Shown: positions 13,501-22,300 of the stretch, piece by piece
Position numbering within the stretch: position 1 is the stretch's first letter
Layout: each line of letters starts with the position of its first letter
Assembly: GCA_940671915.1 (NCBI GenBank)
Contig: CALNVZ010003426.1
Span: 10,196,195-10,260,194 of the forward strand
Length of the DNA: 64,000 nucleotides
From: Paracentrotus lividus
Lineage: Eukaryota > Echinodermata > Echinoidea > Camarodonta > Echinidae
Reading direction: 5' to 3'
Program-made: the position numbers and the translations under genes
Notes under the pieces: model-generated
What the model was told of the DNA's origin: nothing
The model's database searches: none
Seen by the model: only the letters and a program-made list of their open reading frames with translations

Positions 13501-14999
13501 ACGATAGCCTAATTCAAATGTAATCAGAAATATAAAAAAAGGCCTATACAAATATACATGTATCGTTTGGCATGAATGTCAATTAGTATGTTGCTTTAGT
13601 TGGTGTTTTTTTCTTTATAGATTACTAGTGTGTATTGTTTATTCAAATTTAAGTTAGACGTAGGCCTACATGCATGTAGATTCTATTTATGTATTGTACA
13701 ATCTAAGTAAAAAAAGAGAAAAGAAAATAAATCAAAAATCTAGGGTCTATTAGGCCTATATTGTAATCGACAAAAAAAAATTGTTTATGAAATGTAGACT
13801 AATCTTAATTTTAAAAGTTGAAAAGAACTGAAGTGAATATTTTTTAATCTTCTTCTTGTTGCATCCGGCTTTGTGGTCCGACGAAGTCAGTGAATTATTG
13901 GTGTACGCGAAATCATCTTACATAATAAATAGAAGCCTATTGCGTAATCATAGGTTCAGGAGTAACCGATATATATATAGATCTAACGTTAGATCTAGAA
14001 TCTGTTTGCAATTTTTCTTTTTTCTTTTTTGTTTTGTGGAAATTTCCTTTTGACTTGATGTCTTTTTTTTCTTCAAATGAGTCATAGGCTCTATATAAAT
14101 AATAATGGAGATCATACCCTTCTCATGGGACTTCACCAGAGCTACCAAGTCTCACGCATCTTGCGTGAGAATCACGCATTTCGGGTCCGTCTCACGATCT
14201 CACACAGAACACCCCATTTGTCACGCGAAATGAGAAAAAGTAGCATTATTATAGATTTTTTACCATTTTGGAGTCTCAAAACCCTAAATATCTGCAGTTT
14301 TGTCGCGCATCAATCCAGTCCTGCGAGTGCGATGATTTCATGCAGGCGATCGTTAATATATGCAAGATAGCTTACTGCATTAATGTGTAGCGTGCGCGCG
14401 CCTCCTTTGGCTTTGTGTACAAAATAATTACTACCAATACTAACTGTTAAGCCTAAGTTACTTGGTGCGCGCACATGTGGTAACGCAAGCCGGTGGGCGC
14501 ACTGAGGAAGTGAAAGATCTCACGCAATTTTTTTTTTTTTTTAGCTTGGCATCTCTGACTTCACATTCACAATGTGAGAAGCACTCTGTAACTGCAGTTT
14601 ATTCTAGCAAAATGAATCAATAACATTAACATAATGACCGAACACTGTTGTCTACACATCACACACTCACAAGCCGCTATCTAAATTAGATGTGGAACAA
14701 TCGGCACAGAACCAGTGCAGCAGCGCAGGCCTGTCTGCGTTTTACTGAATTCACGCTCACTCGATCACACATGCACACACACACGGCGCAATAATAGATT
14801 AGCTTGTTAACCCGAGCTTACCTGCACGAGGATACGATAAAATCCACACATCATCTGGCCTTACGGAAAATTCTGCAATATCTTGAATCTTTCCTCTGCA
14901 AAATGGCGGCAAACGAACCCCATCGGCGACATAATAATGCATAAAATCATCCTCCAGCTCCAATTTGCTCGGAGATTCGGGGGAGGATGCCTGCGCCAT
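1548..14999 (-). CDS. SULT4A1: Sulfotransferase family 4A member 1-like (six coding exons)
   Basis: Cytosolic sulfotransferase fold. Coding exons in transcript order: 14999-14822, 7935-7721, 5108-4982, 4249-4155, 3544-3430, 1663-1548. They total 846 bp (281 aa plus stop), with consistent phases and GT/AG at every junction. The 127-bp and 95-bp exons equal the conserved SULT exon sizes. Visible motifs: GVRLPPFCRGK near residue 28; the phosphosulfate loop YPRAG near 56; KSHLP with the catalytic-type His; the 3'-phosphate motif YMARNPKDVMCSFYDFHR; GYGSYFDHV; a C-terminal VGFWRYYFTVHMN. The N-terminal VRLPPFCRGK, the short segment before the C-terminus and GRVGLW-like spacing fit vertebrate SULT4A1 better than SULT1 or SULT2. 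SULT4A1 is known as an atypical, neural-enriched member without confirmed activity. Oddities: the loop lacks the Thr after Gly, and the usual RKG reads RKE. Intron 1 holds tandem copies of exon 2. Confidence 0.87.
3288..3382. repeat. Imperfect palindrome in SULT4A1 intron 5
   Basis: Arms are CGAAGTCTCCACGGAAAG..GGATTGAAGGGGCAA (3288-3323) and the reverse complement of TTGCCCCTTCAATGCTTGTTTCCTTAGAGCCTTC (3343-3377). It is probably a small foldback transposon. It lies about 50 bp into the intron after the 3430 splice donor. Confidence 0.55.
3863..4135. mobile_element. MITE, TTAACCCTTTAGCACCTA family, copy 1
   Basis: Terminal inverted repeats are TTAACCCTTTAGCACCTA and TAGGTGCTAAAGGGTTAA. The interior holds GACACTTTTCACGCAGT and GGGCGGTTT words shared with the copies at 24356-24652, 29215-29510 and the interrupted copy at 20953-22595. 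It ends 20 nt inside the intron after the 4155 splice donor. Confidence 0.88.
4560..4960. repeat. Dispersed duplicate segment, copy A
   Basis: This segment shares ordered blocks with 10770-11350: GGGAGAGCGAACT, CTCTCATTGACTGTGTGTTA, ACTAGTCTTAAAAT, TTGCATTATGGGTTA and GTTCGTATTGGCTTTAAA. The two copies are diverged. This one lacks the transposon that splits copy B just after GCGAAC. Confidence 0.7.
5128..5285. repeat. GA/AAGA-rich microsatellite
   Basis: Purine-rich run of AGAGAGAT, GAAAGA and a pure (GA)n near 5258-5282. It lies immediately upstream, in transcript direction, of the 127-bp sulfotransferase exon. Confidence 0.8.
5481..5512 (+). repeat. Inverted copy of an exon end with its 5' splice site
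   Basis: The + strand reads GATTCATCAACAACAAA, one differing base, then GTAAGTAATCCCAT. This equals the minus-strand end of the sulfotransferase exon at 4982 plus its splice donor, about 31 of 32 bases, in opposite orientation some 480 bp away. Confidence 0.8.
5737..6537. mobile_element. MITE of the TACTGTAATCGTGG family, split by a LINE
   Basis: The left part (about 5737-5819) holds GAATGTTCACAGGTTCTTGAATT. The right part (about 6363-6537) holds TTAGTAAGCACGCAATTGAATG..GCATGCTCATATATT..CCGATCTTCGCGCGAAAT and ends CACGATTACAGTA. Together they are colinear with the reverse complement of the intact copy at 26203-26412. Confidence 0.72.
5820..6362 (-). mobile_element. 5'-truncated non-LTR retrotransposon (CR1/L2/jockey-like 3' end)
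   Basis: The minus strand encodes the C-terminal tail of a LINE ORF2 from about 6363 down to a stop at 6073. It carries the typical FKAVHGLAPTYLSAL block followed by RTKTFGDRSFESAAPTLWN. After the stop comes a 3' UTR with ATGAAATGCGCTATATAAAAA and an ATT-type tail at 5820. Only the last 100 codons remain, so the element is a dead 5'-truncated insertion. It sits inside a MITE in SULT4A1 intron 2. Confidence 0.85.
7318..7341. repeat. CT microsatellite
   Basis: Pure TC/CT dinucleotide run in SULT4A1 intron 2. Confidence 0.8.
7838..8690 (-). repeat. Seven-copy tandem array of SULT4A1 exon 2 with its 3' splice site
   Basis: Each unit, on the minus strand, is a pyrimidine tract ending CTATTTTCAG followed by the first roughly 95 nt of exon 2 (VWVQDLIYLLLQGG..TVEDAIPF) and then the next pyrimidine tract. 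The first exon bases lie at 7935, 8059, 8181, 8305, 8425, 8549 and 8657. Spacings are 124, 122, 124, 120, 124 and 108. Only the copy at 7935 continues into the rest of the exon (LEGPSPGLE onward) and a splice donor. The outermost copy has lost its AG (CATG) and carries a deletion. Most spacings are not multiples of 3, so entry at the next distal acceptor shifts frame and meets a TGA. Confidence 0.93.
8949..8990. mobile_element. Fragment of the GGGTGGTATCTCACT MITE
   Basis: GGGTGGTATCTCACTCCGC..AACAGAATAGAAAAT matches one end of the inner MITE at 26738-26953. No second end is seen. Confidence 0.5.
9690..9795. repeat. GA-rich microsatellite
   Basis: Interrupted GAGAGA, AAAGAG and GACAGA runs with a pure (GA)n near 9762-9780. 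A related GA block continues at 9995-10060. Confidence 0.8.
10099..10290. mobile_element. Palindromic foldback element
   Basis: Arms pair over 10137-10175 and 10243-10283: GGCGGCCATGGCTGGGGGGC and CTTCCAATGTACTACGCATG against their inverses. The left shoulder ATAGACGAATTTGGTTTGGG..TGATGTTTTGTC is repeated at the end of the window (63960-63997), which shows a dispersed family. Confidence 0.78.
10590..10755. repeat. AGG/GA purine-rich tract
   Basis: Purine-only stretch of GGAGGA, GAGAGG and AAAGAAAG units on the + strand. Confidence 0.7.
10770..11350. repeat. Dispersed duplicate segment, copy B, carrying a MITE insertion
   Basis: Homologous in order to 4560-4960. Copy B is split after GCGAACT by the MITE at 10801-11003. 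Copy A gives the pre-insertion (empty) state. Confidence 0.68.
10801..11003. mobile_element. MITE, CTGTATAAGC family (TTCGCG-rich), copy 1
   Basis: Ends are CTGTATAAGCCAATATTTTC and GAAAATAACCACTTATACAG. The interior holds repeated TTTCGCGA and AAATTCGCGA words. A second copy sits inside a SINE at 42385-42576 and a diverged one lies at 40225-40345. TA-type bases flank both ends. Confidence 0.85.
12035..12762. mobile_element. Inverted-repeat element enclosing a G/T-only tract
   Basis: The outer arms TTATTATCCATACAGAGGGT (about 12041) and the inverse of ATCCTCTGTATAGATAATAA (about 12736) pair. The interior from about 12240 to 12730 is almost only G and T on the + strand, in alternating runs of 6-20 T and 6-13 G, with short CCAAT or CAAAT spacers. 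The long frames through it are low-complexity and not genes. Confidence 0.65.
13200..13272. repeat. CT-rich microsatellite
   Basis: TCTCTCGCTCTCTC and CTCTCTCC runs. The surrounding 12950-13200 is T-rich without recognisable coding. Confidence 0.75.
14136..14560. repeat. Dispersed repeat, CTCACGCAT family, copy A
   Basis: GAGCTACCAAGTCTCACGCA, TCACGCATTTCGGGTC, AAAAAGTAGCATTATTATAG, TTTGTCGCGCAT, GCAGGCGATCGTTA and a T-run before the right edge all recur in the same order at 27331-27690. The right end is roughly ATCTCACGCAA plus poly-T. No ORF. Confidence 0.8.
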
Positions 15000-15433
15000 G
15001 TTTACATCACGAATTGGTAATCAGTAGATGTCTTTACAGACGTTTCTGCACAGTATTTATTGTAACCGCGTAGCCATGAGTATGATCGATAACGGGGAAC
15101 ATGTGTCTGGTAGATTAATTTCCACGTTAAAGGCTGGTTTGGAGACTATGTACAAAGAAAGCCAGCCAGCTAGCTAGCTGGGTAAGGGGACCCGGGGGCC
15201 CTCTGGCCTGCCTAGCCTGGATCGCGCGACAGATTGATTTACAAATTTCCTAAAGATTAAAAAAAAATTACAAAATGGTCAAAGAATGTTCCAGTCTTGG
15301 AATGAAATTACAAAAAAGACAATCGATGAAAATATTGACATAAGGATAACTTGAATCATATAATCCTGAAAATCTGAAGAACTGAATATGTCTTGGAAGT
15401 CAACACTATCATTTCTCCCTCCCCTCTCTACCC

Positions 15434-16211
15434 TTAACCCTATTATTTTTACCTGGGCTATTTCGCGAGCTCAAAGTCCTGGGGGGGGGGGGCATTATGG
15501 CCCCCCCCCCCTAAGATCTTGGCTGCGGATTGCGCGATCGCGACGAAAATTTGCATGAAGGTAGAGAATGACATAATCTACGCGGTTGTATAGGTAAATT
15601 ACACGAAATTCATATATTTTATTTTATATGAATTAATTATGCTAATTTATTCATGAAATCATACTTTTTGCTCTAATTCACTAAATAAAGCTCATAGAAA
15701 GCTATTTTTTGTGAAAATATTCTTTATATCATTCCTAAGAATTGTACAAGAAAAAAATTCCTGTACAAAAATCGATTTCTTATGTATTTTATTGTTTTTT
15801 CAAATTCTTATGTATTTCTTTGTTTTTTGACGTTTTTATTTTTGTTGTTTTTTCGACACAATTCATCCGTGACATTATTTCGGCCATAAATAGTATCAAA
15901 TTAAATTACTCTTGTCAATAAAATTAAGAATAATCACTCATTTATGAATTCTAGCTGAAAACACATTTTGTATTGACTTTGTACATGAAATCACGTTTTT
16001 GAGCCATTTTTGATCTGACGAAAATTTTTCAAAATCGTGGAACGTCGTAACGGTACGCCCGATTTCCGCGAAAATAGTTTTAAAAGATGCGCAAGACTTG
16101 AAAGTAAAAAGTCAGCGAGCGGCGCGATCACAAAATTTCGCACTGTGGATTTATCGCAAAAAATGTCGAGGGGGGCCATAATGGCCCCCCCCCCAGGTAA
16201 GTTAGGGTTAA
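15434..16211. mobile_element. MITE with G-homopolymer hairpin ends, copy 1
   Basis: Ends are TTAACCCTATTATTTTTACC..TGGG and CCCAGGTAAGTTAGGGTTAA. Just inside each end a run of 12 or more G meets a run of C (GGGGCATTATGGCCCC near 15481-15510; GGGGCCATAATGGCCCC near 16170-16192). Related copies lie at 21029-21750 and 29839-30523. Confidence 0.82.
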
Positions 16212-17216
16212 TTACGCTCACTTCTTCATATTTCTTTCTTCTCTCTTTCCTTACCCTTGCATCTTCATATTTATCCTTCCCCTATCTATCTTTACCTCTA
16301 CCTCATCTCTCTCCTTTCTCTCTCTTCCCTTACCCCACCTCATCTGTCTCCCTCCACTCTCTATCCTACACACCCCACCTCTTCATATTCCCCTTCCTTC
16401 TTTATCCTCAGTACCCCTACCTCTTCGCCATTATACATTCTCCCTTACTTCTCTCACCCTACCTCATCTCTCCATCTTTCTCCCTCCCCTTTCTTACCTT
16501 TTCCATACCTCTTCATATTTCTCCCTTCCCCTGTCTTTCCTTACCATGATTACCCCCACCTCATTTTTTCTCTCTCCAGTCTCTATCCTTATCACCACTC
16601 CTCTTCGTATTTCTCCCTCTTCTCTCTCTCTCTCGTCCTTAACCCACCTCATCTTTCTCTCTCCACTATCTATCCTGATCACCACACCTCTTCGTATTTC
16701 TCCCTCCTCTCTCTCCTTACCTCACCTCATCTTTTTCTCCCGACTATCTATCCTTATCACCACACCTCTTCGTATTTCTCCCTCTCTCCTTACCCCACCT
16801 CATCTTTTTCTCCCGACTATCTGTCCTTATCACCACACATTCTTTGTATTCCTCCTCTCTCTCTCCTTACCCCACCTCATCTTTCTCTCTCCACTATCTA
16901 TCCTGATCACCACACCTCTTCGTTTTTCTCCCTCCTCTCTCTCTCCTTACCCCACCTCAACCTTTTCTTCCCCTTCTCTATCCTTAATACTTCCACCTCA
17001 TCTTGCTCCCTTTTCTCTCTATCCTTATCACCACACCTCTTCATATTTTCCTTCCTCTCTACCCTTAATACCCACCTCTTTATTTCTCCCTCCCTATCTA
17101 CCCCTATACCCCACCTTTATCCCCCTCTCCCCCCCTCTCTCTCTCTCCCCCCCCCCTCTCTCTCTCTCCCCACCCCCCCCTCTCTCTTCTCTCTCTCTCT
17201 CTCTCTCTTTCGCTTC
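16212..17216. repeat. 1 kb polypyrimidine tandem array
   Basis: The + strand is nearly all C and T. From about 16540 to 17060 a unit of roughly 75 bp recurs: CCCCACCTCATCTTTCTCTC, then CCACTATCTATCCTGATCAC, then CACACCTCTTCGTATTTCTC. It ends in a C/CT microsatellite at 17118-17215. Long open frames here are compositional and should not be called genes. Confidence 0.85.
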
Positions 17217-19372
17217 TTTTTACATATCTATCTTACAATCTATGCAATAACTACAGTAAAAGATACATTGTATGTTTACAATATTTTTGACAATAAAACT
17301 ATGTCCTTTAATAATAAATACATTTACATACATGTACACCCTATTTTCATCACCAAACGCTGGTATAGTTGTGTGGAGATACATCGTTTGCACATTGAAT
17401 GGAATGTAGAACAAAATTTTGTTTTGCTTTTATTTCAAGCATGTTCTTATTCAGTCAAAGCATGGATGTTTTAAACATTTGTAACATTAATTCATATTTA
17501 ATTTATTAACATTGACTTACAATACATACATCTCTTATGAAATGTGTTTTGGGAAAGTGTCCATCTTAACAAACATACTAAATACTAGTACATATAATTT
17601 TAATCTGTGTTTCTTTGTTTTGTTTTGTTTTTATAAATATCTATTAGTACTACCTATCTAGTTAAGTAGCTGATCAAAACACTTTTACAAGGTATCATTA
17701 CCATAGTCATCAGACTCAATTATATCTGTTAAATTGTCAATTCAAACATTTTATTCAAATACTATCACATTTCATTCTACTGCAGCAAAGTAAGTGATTA
17801 ATATATTAATAAAATGTCATTCAAAGACAACTTGTTTATACAATAAATATATAAAGAACTGTTGTTTTTCATGTGAACTCAAAATTAATATTTTTCAAAT
17901 AAGAGTCATTTTCAACGCTTACAGTCCTTTTAAATAGACAAATAAATACATAAATATATTTACAATTCCACTGAACATGTTTTAAAACATGGAAAACGTG
18001 GATGATATATATTATATGACACTTATATTACATGTGATGTCGAGAAGTAAAAATGTATGTAAGGTAATGCAATGTAACGCATGTAATGCTGCTAAAACAG
18101 AAGTTCAAATAGTTCTTCTTCGTCTTCTTTCCCCCCCCCCCCCCCCCCCCCTATCACTTTTTGTTACCTTTGATAAAATGTTATTTTTGTACATATTTAC
18201 AAGTATAATGAACAAATATATTTATGATAACATATTAACAGTGGTGAATAAATATCAAACACATATATTTAGATGATAGAACTTATTTTCTTTGGCAGAA
18301 TTTGTATTTGTATTTCAGTTTAACATTAATTTATCATAACTATTTCTATTAAATCAAACGCTCTCTTGAAAATAATGACCTTCAATATCCACAAAAAGGA
18401 AAAATGTAGGCCAATATTTACCAGTTAAAAGTATACTGAATACACTGCATATAATACTGGTGAAAATGGAAGTATATTCAGTACAGTATAAAGTCCAAAG
18501 CAATTTTCATACAAAATAATGATTAAAAAAAAAAAAAAGAGAAAATGGAAAAACTCGTATAAGGTTAATCCGAAATAGAAAAGAACATGATAACAAAATA
18601 CAACTGGATTCATCGACACGTAAAATTATCAGCAATTGAAGTAGATTTGAAACGCTTTTTCAGTTTTGTCAAAAGATGTAATCAACGAACACTAACATCC
18701 AAGGAAGTTCACTTTCAAAAGGATGCTGCAAGAATATTACATACAATGCCCAGTGTGTTAGATTATAAAAATCAAATCATCGGCTGAGAACCAGAAGGGC
18801 GCTATTACCATTGACTATGTACAGCAATAGCGCCCTTCTGGTTCTCAACGGAACATCTTTAAGATACAATAACGCCCTTCTGGCTCTCAACAGACGAAAT
18901 TAATCTGTATTTATACAATGTTTCCCAGTAATAGCCTTGTATATACATGTAGCTCGTCTTGGTAATGCTATAAAAGTGTAAGAAAAAGAAATCTATCTAA
19001 TCATAGACTACAGAGACAGAACTATTATCAATAGTCATACAGTTTACGGACACTTATTTGTCAATAAACTATTTAAACTTTTTTTTAGTATGTCTCTTTT
19101 CACATAAAATTATGAGGGTTTTTTTTTCCAGAAGGATCTAAATCCTCTTTTGTAACTTAAAAGAAAAAAAAAACATGTTTGTTTAACAAATTTTGCACAG
19201 GCACCTCTACAAAAGTGAGATTAAAAGGGGCATTTTGTTACAATTCCTCTCAAAATTCAAATTGATTTTTTTGCTCAAAGACAGGCCCCACCTGAACAAA
19301 GGTCAGATATCTTCAAAAACTCAATATCCATAAAAATGGATTTAGCCCGTTTGGGAATTGACCGGAAATGTT
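17217..19372. other. Intergenic region between SYCP1 and SULT4A1
   Basis: AT-rich sequence with a poly-C run (about 18130-18152) and the small hairpin at 18786. The part next to 19373 should contain the SYCP1 3' UTR. No other gene is recognised. Confidence 0.5.
18786..18895. repeat. Short hairpin repeat, GAGAACCAGAAGGGCGCTAT
   Basis: The word at 18786-18805 is inverted at about 18826-18845 (ATAGCGCCCTTCTGGTTCTC), with a further near-copy AACGCCCTTCTGGCTCTCAA at about 18872. Possible remnant of a palindromic element. Confidence 0.7.
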
Positions 19373-22300
19373 TTAATCAAAGAATCCATATACAGCATCG
19401 TTTTCAAACCATGAGAGATTGTTTTCTGTGTTTTCTTTGGCAGGTGCATCTTTCTTCTTCTTCCTACCCCGAGGGGAGTCCCCCCATCCTTTGATCTTGT
19501 AAGCCCTCTTTGGAGTCTTCCTGGCGTTCTTATTGGACTGGCTTGTCTGCTGTTGGATGATGAATTTAGAGATTGATAATAAAATAAATATGTATTCTGC
19601 CCCACTCTGACAAAAGAAACCAAATGACGTGTCAATCAAGCTTGAGTTTTTGAGGTTTTCATGTTTCATTTAATGCATTCTTCCTGCGGGGCAAATTTAA
19701 CATGATGTTCATCCACCTTAACCCGTTGTATACTGAGAACTTTTCATAAAGCCGAATGAATCGTGATTGTCAAGCGTGCTTGCAAGAAATTCTTTACATT
19801 TAAAGGTGAAAGAAAGACAGCTTTAAATAGATCAATGTCAGATAATTTGAATTATATAATGAAGGTCTTTATAATGCAATCATGAGTGAAATAAACGATC
19901 AACAAGAGGGATTTTCTGTTTCTTCAGCCCGCATATATGCGGGCTTAGTATAGAACTGGTTAAAAGATATGGAAGGTAAAACATTTGGACAATGACAAGG
20001 TCCATTGAGTTAAAATGACAATGCATATATCTCCGGATTGATAGCAAACATTCTGAGGCAATGTAGATGAATAGTATTCTTATAATTGACACAATTATTT
20101 CACAAAACAATACTCCTTCCAAACAATCGTCAATATCTCAAATATTTGATACAGATTTTTTTACCTGAAAATTAATTTTACATAGTACAGGGTTCCCTTT
20201 GCATTGAGAGTACAAAATTCCCTGATTTTTTTCCTGATGGATTTTCAATTCCAGGATAACATGTTCAACCTATTTTGACATATTTTGATGTGTTGTGGCA
20301 ATGAATATGGTGACCACATAAGAGACTTGCAACTGCTTATCCAATTCCCTGATTTGAGGCATTTTGCACAAATTGGCCGACTATTCCAGATTTTCTTTGA
20401 TTTCCTGGTAGAGTGTGAATCCTTTACTGTCATCAAGTTTGAATTTCATATCTCAAGTTCCTCAGATTGTGATAAAGAGGTCAATATTCCTATTAACCCA
20501 GAATATCAATCTGAAGTTTATTCCTATTACGGTTGACCTTCAACAGATTTACTCCAAAATCTGATGAGATCGTTTTCCTATGGAGGATAAAAAACTCTTT
20601 TAATTACCAGATTAGAAACTGACTTTTGCAAGTGGCTCTTGAGATCGCAATAAGAGTATTATAGACATACATGTAGGGATAGTCAGACTGATCCCAAAGT
20701 GTGCCTTTTTCACGTTCTTACCTTTTGTTTCTTGTCCTGTTTGTCGGTTTTTATTTCAGGATACCGTTCACTGTAGAGCTGTTTTTCTTTCTGAGAACAG
20801 TTCTCTTCCATCATCTGTAAAAAGAAGAGTAAAGATCCTATTCATACCAAAGTCTTAAATGCTACATGTGTATCTCTTTTATAATTGAGATCCTTTTCTA
20901 TTTTCTTATCTTCTATTGCTGGAAGCATTTTCATCTTCTTTTTCATTTTGTTTTAACTCTTTAGCACCTAAACCGCCCGAGACTGCCCCCTCGGCTTACT
21001 CATTAAACCGCCCCAAACCGCCCCTATATTAACCCTTAAAAAAATTCCGCCCCCCTTGACATTTCGCGCAAGATCACAATAACGCATACAGCTGTCAACA
21101 CGAAGTTTCATGACTCTTTTTTTTAAAGTCTCGCGCAACTTTTAAGACAAAATTTGTGACGTCCGGGTATGTGGTTCTTAAGTTACGCAACATTTTGTAC
21201 ATGCTTGTCAGACCGAAAATTGCTCAAAACGTGATTTCATGTACAAATCCAATACATATGTATTTATTCATAAATGTATGTTTATTTTTGCTTTTAATGC
21301 TTGAAATTAATAAGTTTTTAGTTCTTTGTGGTCATGATAATGTCGCCAACAATTCTCATTGAAAAAACAATAGAAAACAAAAAGTCGAAAAACAAAGAAA
21401 TACATAAGAAATTAAAAAAACAATGAAATACATAAGAAATGAAACTTGATACAGATTTTTTTTTGAGATCCATTTCATCAGAATCTCACAAAGAGCTTAT
21501 TAATAAAAAGTTAGCAACTTTGGAGCATTATTTAATGAATTAGAGCAATGTGTAAATTTATGCATAAATTAGCATAATTAATTAATACCAAAAAATTTTC
21601 GGAACATTTGGAGATTACATCCTAAATGACATGCGATCGCGGTCGACAGCCGAGATCTCAAGGGGGGGGGGTGGCGGAATCAGCCCCCCCCCCCCCCCCC
21701 CCCCCCCCAGTCATGAGGTGACCAAAAAAACCCAGGCCTTTTAAGGTTAAGCATAATATAGTCAAGATAGTAACACAAATATTTGATTAAACATGCCCAT
21801 ATTTGTTGTGGATTACCCCCTTGGATGTGTGCTGTCCGATTCTGCACAAAAAAAAGTATGTTTTAAGAGCAATTCTTATTGAAAAAAACCTGATTGAAAC
21901 ACAACATAACCCTTTCCGCTAGTGCATGACGAACGCAGTCCGTTTGAGAACAGTATACCCCCTTCTTGCAACTCTATTAGTTCTCTTTTCCAAGTGTGGA
22001 CAGGGCGTGGAGGAGACCCTGGTGTGACAAACACCTCAATCAGATATCTATCTAAAAAACATCTGTTCCTTGACCTCGGTCCAAACAGTGGTCACCCAAG
22101 GTCACAGCTGGGGGCCAACATTGTTTACATTAAAACGATCAAATGTCTGTATCGATACATTTTTATTAGTTTTTTATTCTTGTACTTTCCTTATTCCGAG
22201 GTCGATTTTTCTTCGTTTGAAATGGAAAACGAATTAACATTTGATTTCTAATATAATATGCCTGTGAAAACTTGAATATATCAAATACAATCATTTTATT

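Noticed and set aside
16257..17474. Open frame of about 405 codons on the + strand, rich in Ser, Pro, Leu and His
   Set aside because: It lies in a polypyrimidine tandem array. Several frames stay open for the same reason and no domain is visible.
21922..22251. Plus-strand frame of 109 codons
   Set aside because: It lies in a transposon insertion, has no recognisable motif, and its codon pattern is not convincing.
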